This document shows positions 23,865-35,930 of a stretch of DNA of 64,000 nt, piece by piece. The position numbers and the translations under genes are program-made. Below the pieces are notes generated by a model. It was not told the origin of the DNA. It saw nothing but the letters and a program-made list of their open reading frames with translations, and searched no databases. Location: assembly GCF_947179165.1 (NCBI RefSeq), contig NC_077245.1, forward strand, positions 49,124,286 through 49,188,285, read 5' to 3'. The stretch is from Solanum dulcamara (Eukaryota > Streptophyta > Magnoliopsida > Solanales > Solanaceae). Each line of letters starts with the position of its first letter. Positions within the stretch are counted from its first letter, which is position 1.

Positions 23865-24200
23865 CATGCTTGGCCCTTCATAGAGCACGGTGAATAATCA
23901 TTTCATTATATATCATGCCCGGCCCTTTATGTGATGTGGTGAATAATCATTTCATCATATATCATGCCCGGCCTTTCATGGGATGCGGTGATTAATTATT
24001 TCATCATATATCATGCTCGGCCCTTTATGGGATGCAGTGAATAATCATTTCATCATATATCATGCCCGGCCCTTCATGGGATGCGGTGAATTTATCATGC
24101 CCAGACTTTTATAGGACATGGTGAATTTATCATGCCCGGCCTTTCATGGGACGCGGTGAATTTATCATGCTTGTCCCTTTATGGGATGCGGTGAGTTATG
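23865..24200 (-). repeat. Two-phase minisatellite in LTR b (4 x 49 bp, then 4 x 35 bp)
   Basis: Units begin CATGCCCGGCCCTTTATGGG at 23865, 23914, 23963 and 24012 (spacing 49), then at 24061, 24096, 24131 and 24166 (spacing 35). The 35-bp unit is the 49-bp unit without about 14 AT-rich bases. Degenerate relatives are at 4665-5000 (LTR a) and 50600-50780 (LTR c). Confidence 0.85.
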
Positions 24201-26446
24201 TATTAACAGCTTGTACGATCAGAATAACAAGGAACTATATGCAATTAGATCATCATCTGAGACTCCGTATAACAATCGTCATAGACTATCATTTGAGGAT
24301 CAAAATGATCATCATCTCACGTATCCTCTAACTGTCGTTAGGGGTCACATCGATGGAGTCTCGAGAGTCCTAGACTTTTATTGAGGTAATACCAAACAAC
24401 TTATGCAATCAGATACACTTTTCATTATAGAGTTCTTAGGAATGAGAGCTCATACATTTAATTAGTATTCATCATATAGGGACTCGAGGGTAGTAGTCCA
24501 ACTACTTCAAGAACTTTGATATTCAGAAATGAATAGGAGTTATAGCTCATGCTTCTCATGCATCTAGTTACTATTTCATGTACAGAAGGCTCAGGGGAGA
24601 TAGCTCATCTACCTTAAGCACCTTAGCATTTAGAAGTGAACACGAGTCAAGAGGCTCTACATATATTACCTTTTATCCTATAGAAGCCTTAAAAAGACAA
24701 TAGCTCAACTATTACGGGAGTTCTACCATCACGAAGTAAATAAGAATTATGAACTGTACTCGGAGCTTTACGAATGCAATTATTCCTATGTTTCATATAC
24801 CAACTATTCATAACGTATTTCTAAGACATGCCCAGAAGAAAAGAGAGACAGGCTTCACATATTTATGCCAAGAACATGCCAAGAGAAAGCTTCACATATC
24901 TCTTACGGCTCTTTATCTCGTTAGTCTCGTCGTCCTCTGAACCTATGTAATATATAAGCAACATGAATATTAATAACCCTTGGATTTCCATCATCTTAGG
25001 TTACATATGAGTATTCATAGAACTCAACTCTTCGCTCGCCTCCTCGATTAGTTCTTTAACTAGTTTAAAGAGTTATCGGAAATTGGGCAGCATCTCCCCT
25101 ATAATATGCCCTATCCGAATTCCCAATTACATACCTAATTACTACATCCTACAAACAAAAACAAACTGCAGCTCATATACAAGTAAAACATGGCAACATT
25201 ACACAATATAAACTCCACCCAACTTGCTGAAAATTGTAATACCAAAATAGGGTTTCTAGTCTTTGTTTCGCAAAACCTTTAATTATACGAAATGAGGGGT
25301 CGTTTGGATGCAAAAACAAGCACCCACACCCCTTTAAAAATACATTTAGTCCCTGCAACACATCACCACACACCTGCAGCAGCACCCCACACGCAGAACA
25401 CCCCATTTCGTCTACAATTTAACTACGACGACTTCACTTTCGATTGTTTCTATCGTCAAGCATTTACACGACTTTTTTTATAATTCAAGCAGTATAAAAG
25501 TTATATAATACACTAAATAACAACCCTATAAATTCCAAATTGAAAGGAGAAGTCTTACCTTACCCCAAATTAGCCAAAACTCGCCTCGAAACTTCTCTAG
25601 TTGCGCTGAAACTGTGTGGACTGTTTGTTGTCCGTTTTGGCTGCACAAAGTCATGATTTTATACTTCTAATACCTCCATATCATCATTTTATATGCTGTA
25701 TAATTAATTTATGGAATGAAATTGGGACTTACCTATTTTTTCCTCCTAGCCGCCACACTTTTCTCTCTTAGCTTAGGGTTTTCATTTCTTTGTGTTGCTG
25801 AAGTTTTAAATGCTTTGCTGCAGGTTTTTGGATAATTAACTGAATCTAAGAGTCATTTTAACATGTATATATGGGCTTCCTTGAAGGTGTTATGTGTCAT
25901 CTCCTTAGGGTGACACGTGTCGAGCCATAATGGGCCACCGTATATGCTGCCAACTAGGGGATGCCACGTGGTAGTGGCGTCCACCCCCCCAAGCAGCTGA
26001 ATCACCTACTTGACCCTAAGTAGGTGCATCACCTGCTTGCTTGAGATACTGTCACGTGTCGCTCCTCTATTGGCTGCCACGTGTCATCTTTTCCCCTTTC
26101 TCATGGGTTTGTAATCTTGTCTTATTTTAGGAGCCTATGTAATCCATGCTACATAAGCTTGGTATGTCCTTAAGCAACTCAAGTGTATAAGACTTCTAAA
26201 TTAGTAGCTTACGTAGGTAAATCGAGTCCTATGACTCATTACTTGGGCTCCAATTCCTTCCAGATTCTTATGACTCTATTTCCAACCTTCTCTACTATAG
26301 GGTATCACATTCTCCTTTCCTTGGAGTCATTTGATAGTGTCGTAGCTTATCCGGCTCACAAGATGTCTTCTAAAACCTTAAAAGCCTTCCCAGAAACTTA
26401 AGAAGCTTACGAAGCGTTCCAAGGTACCAAAGTACGGGGTGTAACA

Positions 26447-27199
26447 CCTAACTCATACTACAACCCCATCCCAAAGTATATAACATACGAATGACTAATT
26501 ACCTAATCCAATCTCAAAGAAGGATAGTTACACCTACCTCAAATGCTAAAACTCACACGAACGTTCTATCAGGAGCTTGACTTACAAATCCCAACTTTGA
26601 AATGGTTACCCACTATCCAGGGTGACAAGAGTTTATCAAAAAGAGTATAATGATACCCATAATGCTAGGTTTTAGAATCAGGGTCTAAATTATCCAAAAA
26701 TCATTTCAAAAACGATAAGGGAAAATTAGGAAATTTATTTTTAAAACATGTTCTACCCATAAAGGGGAGTTTGTGGTTTAAAACCCCATAAAATTTGTCC
26801 AAGATACAAGTTAGAAATCATCAAATCTTCAAAATTTAAATTGGGAAGTAAAACCCCCAATACCCCATTTAAAATCTTGATTTTTCAATTATTTAGGAAG
26901 GTAAAATTGATTGCGATTGAGAAAATAGGCTTACCCAAATGATTTACCTCAAAAATTGCTTTCCCAAACCGCCTCTCAAAGCTTCAAACTGAGCAAAAAT
27001 GGTGGAATGTGAAAAATGGAAAAAGTTCCCAAAGTTGGACACAATTCAAGTGATATTTGGGCATCATAATTGTGAGCCATTAACTCTCACCATTGCGAAT
27101 CATTGGATATACCCCTATCTTAATCATGGATACCCTCCTACATGATCATGAAGAATACAAGAGACCTTTAATATCCCACATGGTTTAAAGGTTGGAATG
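26447..27199. other. Unassigned repeat-like sequence
   Basis: About 750 bp of AT-rich, non-coding sequence. It resembles a minus-strand LTR of yet another family (words such as AAGGATAGTTACACCTACCT), but neither end is visible. It continues 23028-23131 once LTR b is removed. No gene seen. Confidence 0.35.
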
Positions 27200-29376
27200 T
27201 GTCATATAAAGTAAAGTAGGGAAAATGACTTTGGAGGATCTTTTTGTCTCGAACTCGATGACTTGTAATTTTATATATAATTTAGGATAAATAACTAAGT
27301 ATTTGAAGAGTATTATATGTGTTTTAGGGTCATAAGGGATCTCTAACACTAAGCCAAGTCCAAAATTTTCTATCGGCTAAGTTTTCGTATGAGTCCATAA
27401 TAGGGTCAACGTCAAATGGCTATATCTCCTAGTACATAAGTAATTAGGTGTCTCGTAACCTATCAAATTAAAGGTATTTGATTCTTCATTCCAATGACAC
27501 CAAGTTTTCCTCACTCCTATTTTGGAATAAAAAGTTCTTGCCAATTTACTACAGACTATCGCTGCAGTGATTTTGGGGCCTGATGCAGCACGCCAGTAAC
27601 GCTCCCAAAATCAGTTGCAGTAGTTTTGGCTCTAGTGCAGCATGCCACTATTGTGCCTGCAGGGTTCTAAACCTATTTTTCAGATATTTTTGTTGAAGAG
27701 AATCTTGGGCAATTGCCTAAACAAATATATATGAACATGGACGTGTTTTGAGAGTTATTTTTCAGTCTTTTCCCTCCTCAAAACCTAAAACTTCATCTTT
27801 CTCTCTCTCAAATCATCTCCTCCAATTCTTCTCTCAAATTTAAATGATTCAAGGCTCCTCATTAAAGACCAAAAATCAAGATTTCTTAAGGTTTCACTCT
27901 AAGGTATGTGGGTTTCATCCATAGGTTCTTCCACCAATGGAACTCAAATATTTTCTCAACTTGATATTTCAATTTTTAAATGGTGAATTCTTATGGGCTT
28001 TTACTTGATGATTCCAAATGCATATATTATTGTATATTTTAAGTATATTTACTTATATTGATATATGTTGACTCTCAACTTCATAAAATGAATGATTTTG
28101 TTAGGGTACTTATATGAAGGCTTGAAAGGTAGTTTTAAAGTATATATGGTGGGTTGTTTTAAGATTTTTCATATGATGCATTTCAATCACTCTCAGGCAT
28201 TAAATGTATTTGAAAGTTATATGAAATGAAATCACCTAGTCTTCTTATGTTGAAATAAAGTTGAATTGAAACTTTTGACTCCTAATAAAAGTTTTTGAAG
28301 CAAATGCCTATGTTTAAGGGAGTCTTGTAAAATCATTGAATGATGATGAAAGGGATTTTTAGCCAAAGAAAGGATTCAATGTGAAAGGGTAATTCACACA
28401 TAGTTGAATCAAATGAAATGTATTAATGAGCTATTCAACCAACTATGAATTGATTTCTAAAGTTATACAATGCTTATTATGATATGTAAATGTTATTCCA
28501 TGGGATTGACCTAGCACCAAATATTGCATGTAGATGGGGACTCGACCTAAGAGGTCCTTAAGAAAAGTCTCATGTTGCATTAACTATGCACCAACATAGG
28601 AGACTTTATAGGTTATTTAGGCTAGTGGATCCATGATTAACCATTAAAGTTAAAGTTGAAGGATGTAAAAGTTAACAAAGCTCTACTTGCCATGTAGTCT
28701 CCCCATGCCATCGTAGGGGTTATGTTGGATTCCATATAATATCTCAGATGGTCTTTAATTTCAGTTAAGATCACTTTCCCACTTAATAAATGTTTTAAGA
28801 ATTTATATGATGTTGCTCATGCATTCATTCATTACGCATATTGCCTATATATATATATATATAAGACTTGTTGTTCTTTATTTTAGCATGCTCTTATACT
28901 TAGTACATTCAAAGTACTAACGTATACTTTTTCCTATATGATATCACAATGTACAAACTGGCGTTGCTCCACACTCTCCCCTCTCCCTTGTGGATAGATC
29001 GATCATTGAAGGCTACTACTAGTAGTGAGTTCTCATGATCCGTGAATGATACTCCTACCTTTCCAGCTTACGTTTTGGTTATACTCATGAATTACTTGGG
29101 TATCTTTTGACTTATATCTTGAAAGTGAGCTAGGGACATGTCTTAGCTCCCGTCAAGTCTTTGATGTACAGGTATTGTTGGATATAGTAAATGATGTTAT
29201 GTTGACCTTGACTCTTTTGAATGAAAAATCCCTTAGTCCTGATTATCCCTGTTATTTATCTACTTGTTGTTTATCATTACCAATGAATTTCTTAATGAAT
29301 CTTATGATGCTTAGGTGAGGTGCATCTGGGTGCTTCATTCTCCATGTCACGCCTAAGACCTAGGCTTGAGTCATGA
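27200..29376 (+). mobile_element. Element D 5' LTR (start uncertain)
   Basis: The end is fixed by the PBS at 29383. From about 27897 to 29376 it is collinear with D's 3' LTR (35045-35839 plus 46397-47091). Upstream of 27897 the two LTRs do not match. Here the U3 has CTGCAG-centred words (27560-27660, for example GATGCAGCACGCCAG), whereas the 3' LTR has CACGG words. The TG start was not found, and 27200 is a guess from a change in sequence character. The GGTATGTG/stem-loop block is at 27903-27944. Confidence 0.65.
28845..28864. repeat. (AT)n microsatellite
   Basis: A run of about ten TA dinucleotides inside the 5' LTR of element D. Confidence 0.8.
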
Positions 29377-29382
29377 AGATCT

Positions 29383-29394
29383 TGGTATCAGATC
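29383..29394 (+). other. Primer-binding site of element D
   Basis: TGGTATCAGATC, one mismatch from the initiator-tRNA-Met PBS, a few bases after the LTR end. Confidence 0.85.
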
Positions 29395-29455
29395 AAGAGG
29401 TTTTAAAATGATCCTCAAAGTCCAACATACCACGTGAAATAGGGTCTTGTTCATA

Positions 29456-29475
29456 GTTGTGAAGCACACCACAAC
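29456..29475 (+). promoter_or_regulatory. Leader stem-loop of element D (dimerisation-site-like)
   Basis: GTTGTG-AAGCACAC-CACAAC: a perfect 6-bp stem with an 8-nt loop, 62 nt after the PBS and followed by TATAAATAGGAG. Compared with element c (GATGTG/CACATC), the second base pair has changed on both sides (A-T to T-A), which keeps pairing. Confidence 0.65.
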
Positions 29476-29593
29476 TATAAATAGGAGACTATGGGACATT
29501 TAGGAAAGTTTTTCACTTGTTTCAAATTTATGTCCTGCCTTAGATTTTCCTAAGTTTACACTAACTAACGACCTATTTTATGTTCTCTAGATA

Positions 29594-31100
29594 ATGCCTC
29601 ATGGAAGAGCACCTTGAAATGTAAGGGTTGATAATGAGGACCAAGCTCCTCCAGATATTTCATATCATGTGGAAAGGGTAACCCATGTCAAGTTTCGCAT
29701 ATCATTATGTTGTTAGCTCAAGTCATAGCCAACCAAGAAAATAAAGGTGTTTCTTCTCCCAAAATGCAAAATTTGGTCTCTAGGATTTAGGATTTCCAAA
29801 GGATAAATCCGCCCGAGTTTAATGGTTCTAAACTAGAAGAGGACCCTATGGAGTTCATTGATGAGGTGTACCAAATTATTGCTGTCATAGGTGTGCCATC
29901 GAATGAGAAGGACGAGATAGTAGCCTATCAACTCAAAGGTGTGGCTCTAGTGTGGTACTAACAATGTCTTGTTGAGAGGGATAAAGATAAAGGGACAATA
30001 GGATGGGAAGAGTTCAAAGGTGCCTTCCTAGAACTCTTCTTCCCATTGGAGCTTAGGGAGACCAAAATCCTAGAGTTCACCAACCTCCGTCAAGGTTGTA
30101 TAAGCGTGAGGGAGTATGCCCTCAAATTCAGTAAGTTGTCAAAGAATGCTCCCTTTATGGTCTCCGACACTCAGCAAGGATGAGTAAGCTTATTTTTGAT
30201 GTTTCGAGCTTTGTGTCCAAGGAGTGGAAAATGGCCATATTGCTTAAGGAGATGTACATCTCCTAGTTCATGACTTATACTGAACAAATCAAAGAAGAGA
30301 AGTTAAGGGAAAGGTCTAGAGGGATCAAAAAAGTTAGAGTGTATGGTGGAGGGTTCAACCTTCAGAGGTCCGGTTATGGTAACAATGGCAAAGGAAAAAG
30401 AGGGAAACAATTTATGGGAAAAGGTTCCACCAATAATCCTCTTCCCAAGTTCAATAAGGAAAAGGGTGCTAACCCAATGGTTCCAAGAGAGAATGTTGGT
30501 ATTCAAACTTTCCCCTCTTGCAAGAAGTGTGGAAGGACTCATAAAAGGGAATGCTTAGCCGGATCCAATCCATGCTTTAAGTGTGGCAAGCTGGGTCATC
30601 ATGTTTGGGATTGTAGAGGTGGTAGTGGTGGTAGGCCTCAAGGCCAAGTTGCTCATGGACAACAAGCTCCAGGAGGTGGCCAATGGACTAACCGTTTCTA
30701 CGGATTGGTTGGGAGGCAAGGGGTTGAGGAAGCACCAAATGTTGTTACTGATATTTTAAAGGTATTTACTTTTGATGTATATGCATTATTGGATCCGGAT
30801 TCAAACTTACTTTTTATTACTCTATTCTTAGCAAATGGGTTTGATATGTTTCCCAAAATGTTAGTAGAGCCTTATTTAATGTCTACTCCCGTGGGTGAGT
30901 CGGTTGTGGCTAGGAAAGTCTATAAGGGTTGTTCCGTGTCCATCATGCATAAAGTTGTCCCTTGTGATCTAATAGAGTTTGACATGGTAGACTTCGATGT
31001 CACTCTTGGGATGGATTGGTTACATACATCTTATGATTCTATTGATTGTAAGAAATATCGAGTCAAGTTCCAATTTCCAAATGAGATCATTCTTGAATAG
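29594..31100 (+). pseudogene. Element D gag and protease pseudogene
   Basis: Gag begins at 29594 (MPHGRAP then a stop). The capsid region to about 30265 has several stops. From 30270 to 31100 there is one clean open stretch of 276 codons covering the end of gag and all of protease. It holds a basic Gly-rich linker, a first Cys/His cluster CKKCGRTHKREC (about residues 84-95), the zinc knuckle CFKCGKLGHHVWDC (residues 102-115, CX2CX4HX4C), and retropepsin. The protease active site reads ALLDPDSNLLF: the Asp is kept (residue 175) but DPGA/S has become DPDS. It ends with TLGMDWL and its usual downstream block. This is the best preserved protease in the window, but the element as a whole is broken. 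Confidence 0.87.
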
Positions 31101-34050
31101 GAGGGTCGTGATTCGGTAGTGAAGGGTAAGTTCATTTCTTATCTTAAGGCCTGAAAATTGATTTCTAAGGGTTGTATTTACCACATTGTGAGTGTTAGGG
31201 ATGTCAACTTCAAAAGACCTCCTCTTGAACCGATTCCCATAGTCAATGAGTTCCCTGATGTCTTTCTCGATAATGTTTTCGGTGTCCCTCCTGAAAGGGA
31301 AGTTGATTTTAGTATCCATATCCTCCCCTATACCTAACCTATCTATATTCCTCCTTATCGGATGGCCTCAGCAGAATTGAAGGAGTTGAAAGAACAATTA
31401 AGGGATTTGTTAGAAAAGGGTTTCATAGAGCCAAATATTTCACCGTGGGGTGCTTTCGTGCTATTTGTACGGAATAAGGATGGATCGCTTTGAATGTGAA
31501 TACACTACAGTCAATTGAATAAGGTGACCATTAAGAACAAGTACCCAATCCCTTGAATAGATGACTTGTTTGATCAATTTTAAGGGGCAAGAAACTTCTC
31601 CAAGATCGACCTTCGATCCATTTATCACTAACTAAGGGTGAGGGATTGTGACATTCCCAAATGGATTTCCGAATAATGTATGATCACTTTGAGTTTATAG
31701 TGATGAGTTTTTAATTGACGAATGCACCAGCGGTGTTCAAGGACCTAATAAATAGGGTGTTCAAACCCTACCTTGATACCTTTTGTTGTGATCTTCATTG
31801 ATGATGTTTTGATCTACTCTCGGAGTGAGGCAGAACATAAGGATCACTTAAAGGTTGTTCTTCAAACATAGAGGGATATAGCAAGTGTTAGTTTTTGTTA
31901 AAGGAGGTGGCATTTCTTGGTCACATAATATACGACGATGGGATTAAGGTTGATCCTAATAAAATAGAGGTGGTAAATAATTGGCCTAGACCATTGCCTT
32001 CTTCAAAAATTAGGAGCTTGTTAGGTCTAGCGGTTACTATAGAAGATTCATTGAAGGGTTTTCTTCCCTCTCATCTCCTATGATGAAGTTGACTCAAAAA
32101 AAAGCAAACTTCATATCGATGGATGAGTGTGGTTTATTGTGATTCTTCGAAGATTGGTTTGACTTGTGTCTTAATGCAAAATGAAAAGGACATAGCCTAT
32201 GCTTCTAGGCAATTGAAGGTGCACAAACGTAACTACCCTATCCATGTTGTTGAGTTGGTGGCCATTGTCTTTTCTTTGAAGATTTGACGGCATTACCTCT
32301 ATGGGATGCATGTGGATGTGTTTATCGATCATAAAAGTCTTCAATATATGTTCACCTAAAATGACCTTAATCTAAGGCAAAAGGGGTGTCTAGAACTCCT
32401 CAAGGGCTATGATATGAGTGTGCACTATCATCCAGGTAAAGCCAATGTGGTTGCTGATATACTTAGTAAGTGTCTATGGGGAATATGGCCCATGTTGATG
32501 AAGGGAAGAGGGAGTTAGTGAATGATGTTCACCGGTTGGCTAGACTAGGGGTGAAGTTTTGTGGTACAAATGATGGTGGTGTGGTTGTCCAAAATGGTTC
32601 CAAATCTTCTTTGGTGGTGGATGTCAAGTCAAAACAAGACCTTGACATGACATTTGTTGAGTTAAAGAAGTTATTAAAGGAAAATAAGGAATAAGTGTTT
32701 TCTCAAGGGGGAGATGGGGTGCTATACTACCAAGGTCGGTTATGTATTCTAGATATGGATGACCTAAGGAATTTTATCTTGATAGAGACTCATAATTCTT
32801 CATACTCCATTCATCCCAGATCGACGAAAATGTACCGAGACTTAAAGGAGTTCTACTGGTGATATGGCATGAAGAAGAACATTGCAAGGTTCATGTCTGA
32901 ATGTCCAAATTGTCAACAAGTGAAGGCCGAACATCAAAGGCTAGGTGGCCTAGTGCAAGATATCGAAATACCAACTTGGAAGTGGGAAGAGGTGAATATG
33001 GATTTTGTACAAGGTTTTTCTCATACCCGGAAATGTCATAATTTGATATGGGTAATTATGGATAGAAGTACTACGTCAGTTCACTTTCTACCGGTTAATA
33101 CTTTGTATCATGCTAAATATTATGCTAAGTTTTATATTCGAGAATTGGTAAGGTTACATGGTGTGCCATTTTCTATTACTTCGGTCATGGTACCCAATTT
33201 ACCTCTCACTTTTGGAGATCATTTTAAAAGGTCCTCGGTACTAAGGTGAAGTTAAGAAATATATTCCATCCTTAAATCGATGGGAAAGGCGAAAGGAGGT
33301 TTTAGACACTAGAGGATATGTTAAGGTCTTGTGTGTTGGAGTTCAAGGGAAATTGGAATGATCACCTACCATTCATCGAATTTGCCTATAATAATAGCTA
33401 CCACTCGAGATTGGGATAGTGCCATTCGAGACTTTGTATGGGAGATGATTTAGATCTCCGATTGACAGGTCCAAAGTTTGTGAGATGACCTTGTTAGGTA
33501 TCGATGTGTTATTTGATGCTTTATAGAAAGTGAAAGTCATTACAGAGAGGTTGAAGATGGCCCAAAGTCATCAAAAGTCCTATTCCAATGTTAGCAAAAG
33601 GGATCATGAGTTTAATGTTGACGATTGGGTATATTTGAAGGTTTCACCCATGAAGGGTGTGGATATGTTTTGAAATAGTGGCACATTGAGCCCTAGGTAT
33701 GTGGGGGCTTAGAGAATCTTAAAGTAGGTTGGCAAAGTAGCTTATGAGTTGGAATTACCTTCGGAAATGACTACGATTCATCTGGTGTTCCATGTGTCTA
33801 TGTTGATGAAATATGTGGGATATCCTAGTTGCATTGTGCCTTTGGATGTAATAAATGTTGAAGAGGACTTGACCTATGAAGAGGTACCTATTGAAATTTT
33901 AGACCGGCAAGTCCAGAGATTAAGGAACAAAAAGGTTGCATCCGCTAAAGTTCTTTGGAGGAATCAACAAGTTGAAGGTGCCAAATAGGAAGTGGAAGGG
34001 GACATGATGAAACGTTACCCTCATATTTTTCATTCTACTCAAGCCTAAGG
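31101..34050 (+). pseudogene. Element D pol pseudogene (RT, RNase H, integrase, chromodomain-like end)
   Basis: RT starts near 31360 ([20 protein letters not shown]), with the FIDD box at 31794-31805 after a frame change. RT connection is at 31895-32083. RNase H remnants are at about 32130-32460, with HYHPGKANVVADI at its end. The integrase zinc domain is near 32815-32925 with CPNCQQ intact, and the core follows at 32990-33400. The C-terminus at 33749-33988 ends in AKVLWRNQQVEGAK and then a stop inside the chromodomain-like block. Many in-frame stops and shifts occur. 34051-34289 is the non-coding stretch before the PPT. Confidence 0.87.
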
Positions 34051-34272
34051 TAATAAGTCCTCCATGCTCAAGTATTTAAGACTCTTATGTTTCAGTTTTC
34101 CAAGTCTTCATATGCATGCATATTCATGAAGTTGAATTTTAAAGTTATGTTATATGAAAAAGCTTAAAGGTTTCATGTTTGATTCATTTCAAATGTCATT
34201 GTATATGTTGGGTTTCTAGTCCTGGTGCCATGTCCTCTTCTGTGTTAATGGTTCTTATTCGAGGATGAATGT

Positions 34273-34285
34273 TCCAAGGGAAAAG
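34273..34285 (+). other. Polypurine tract of element D (degenerate)
   Basis: AAGGGAAAAG just before the 3' LTR start, equivalent to AAGGGGGAGA in element A. Confidence 0.6.
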
Positions 34286-34369
34286 TATTATACAACTAGG
34301 AAATATGAAAGGTCCTAAACAAAGGAACCAAGGATGAATTGTTAGAGAGGCTACAGAAACTGCCACCTG

Positions 34370-34800
34370 ATGTTGACCATGGAAGCGGTCACAAACCGTG
34401 GTAAGGACCACAGGCCATGGTGAACCACCGTGGTGAGATTCAGAGACTCAGACTATAGGGGATGAAGCATCTGTGATGATCCTTTCCCTAGTACCCTCAA
34501 GATTTTTCTTTAGGAAGGGTCCACGGATACCCCACACAGGTCGTGGAACTCTTCATGGAACGTGGTGAGTCCTCGTGGTAGACACTCTGCAGGTCCACTT
34601 GCAGACCTGCACCACAACCATATTTCACTGCCCGTAGTGATCTTTACGTACCATAATGCTGTCCTGTGGTGAAACTTTAGAGACTACCCCTGCAGGACCT
34701 TTTCCAAGTTTTTCTAAGTACCTCATCGCAGGACCCCACTAGGGAATGTGATGAGAACCACGGACCATGAAGGGTCCTCGTGAAGTCCTTTTTGTCCAGA
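34370..34800 (+). repeat. U3 array of CCACGGTCCGTGG-type words
   Basis: Repeated near-palindromes such as AACCGTGGTAAGGACCACAG, CACCGTGGTG and CCACGGACCATG. The same word type is found in LTR E3 (63570-63960, minus), but not in D's own 5' LTR. Confidence 0.65.
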
Positions 34801-35045
34801 TTTTTAAAGTGGAATTTTAGTCGTGTCCCATGTTTTAATTCAAAATGATGTCATTTTGGAGGCTGAATCCTTCTATCTAAAGACCCTAAAACCTATAAAC
34901 CCTCATTCTTTATACTTAGACTCAATATACTAAATTCCCCTCCTCTTATACTCTCCTAAGATCTTCAAGCCAAAGTTGAGGTTTCCAATTCAAGGCATTC
35001 AAGTGTCCATTCTTCTTCAAGTTCTTATAGGGATTTTGTGTCCCC

Positions 35046-35086
35046 AAGGTATGTGGCTTTTCATCCATGGGTTCTTCCACCCATGG
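35046..35086 (+). promoter_or_regulatory. GGTATGTG word plus perfect stem-loop in element D 3' LTR
   Basis: CCATGGGT (35065-35072) pairs perfectly with ACCCATGG (35079-35086) around TCTTCC, about ten bases after AAGGTATGTG. This is the best-preserved copy in the window. Confidence 0.6.
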
Positions 35087-35823
35087 AGCCCAAATATTTT
35101 CTCAACGTAGCATCTTAATCTCTAATGATGAAATCTTATGGTCTTTTACATGATGATTCAAAATGCATAGATTATGATATAGTTGAAGTTTATTTACTTA
35201 TATTGATATATATTGACTCTCAATTTCATGAAATGAATGATTTGCGAAAGTGCCTATATGAAGGTTTAAAGATGTGTTTAAAGTGTATATGGTGGGTTGT
35301 TTTAGGATGTGTAAATTTATGCATTTTCCCACACTCTCATGCATGCAAGATTACTTTATATACATTTGAAGGTTTTATGAAATGAACCCACTCAGGTTTC
35401 CTTACCTCAAAGTAAAGTTGAATTAAAAGCTTTGACTCCAAATGAAAGTTTATGAAGAAAATGCCTATGTTTTGATTAAAGGGAATCTTTCTGAAAGCAT
35501 TTATTAGTGAAAGGGATTCTTATCCAAATTAAGGTTTCAATGTGAAAGGACAATTCTTGCATTAAAACAAATGAAGGGTTTTAATTGAGCTATTCCACCG
35601 AATGATGCTTTAATGTTAAAGTTATATAATGTTTATGCTATGATGATGTTCAAAATGTTATTCTGTGGAATTCACCTAGCACCGAATGTAACATGTAGAA
35701 AGGGACTCGACCTAAGGGGTCTTTAAGTAAAATCTCATGTTGCATTAAATATGCGCCAACATAGGGGCCCTTGTCAGCTATTTTAGGCTAGTGGATCCAC
35801 AATAAGCCATTAATATTAGAGTT

Positions 35824-35839
35824 AAAGAAATGTTAAAGT
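35824..35839. repeat. Left target-site duplication of the LINE
   Basis: AAAGAAATGTTAAAGT, repeated exactly at 46381-46396. It is preceded by GTT, giving TT/AAAG, which fits the nick preference of L1-type endonucleases. Confidence 0.9.
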
Positions 35840-35930
35840 ATCACTTTCTCATTTTATGATTTCATCTTCTCTCTAAAATATCTCTCTAAGTAAAGCTCTC
35901 AAGGAAGGGCATTTTAGTCACAAAAACGAA

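Larger units (their letters stand above)
23132..26446 (-). mobile_element. Solo LTR b (long-LTR Ty3/gypsy family)
   Basis: A 3315-bp minus-strand LTR, starting TGTTACACCCCGTACTTTGG at 26446 and ending GGGTTGGGTCGTGACA at 23132. Flanks are CTTAA (23127-23131) and CCTAA (26447-26451), a 4-of-5 match consistent with an old target duplication. No PBS or PPT is attached, so it is solo. It carries a 49/35-bp minisatellite (23865-24200) and the paired stem-loops (23573-23612). Short open frames in it are not convincing genes. Confidence 0.85.
34290..35839 (+). mobile_element. Element D 3' LTR, part 1 (interrupted by LINE)
   Basis: Starts near TATACAACTAGGAAATATG, where the expected TG is lost. It holds a U3 array of CACGG-type palindromic words (34370-34800) and a GGTATGTG/stem-loop block at 35046-35086. 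It stops at the left LINE target duplication and resumes at 46397. Confidence 0.85.
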
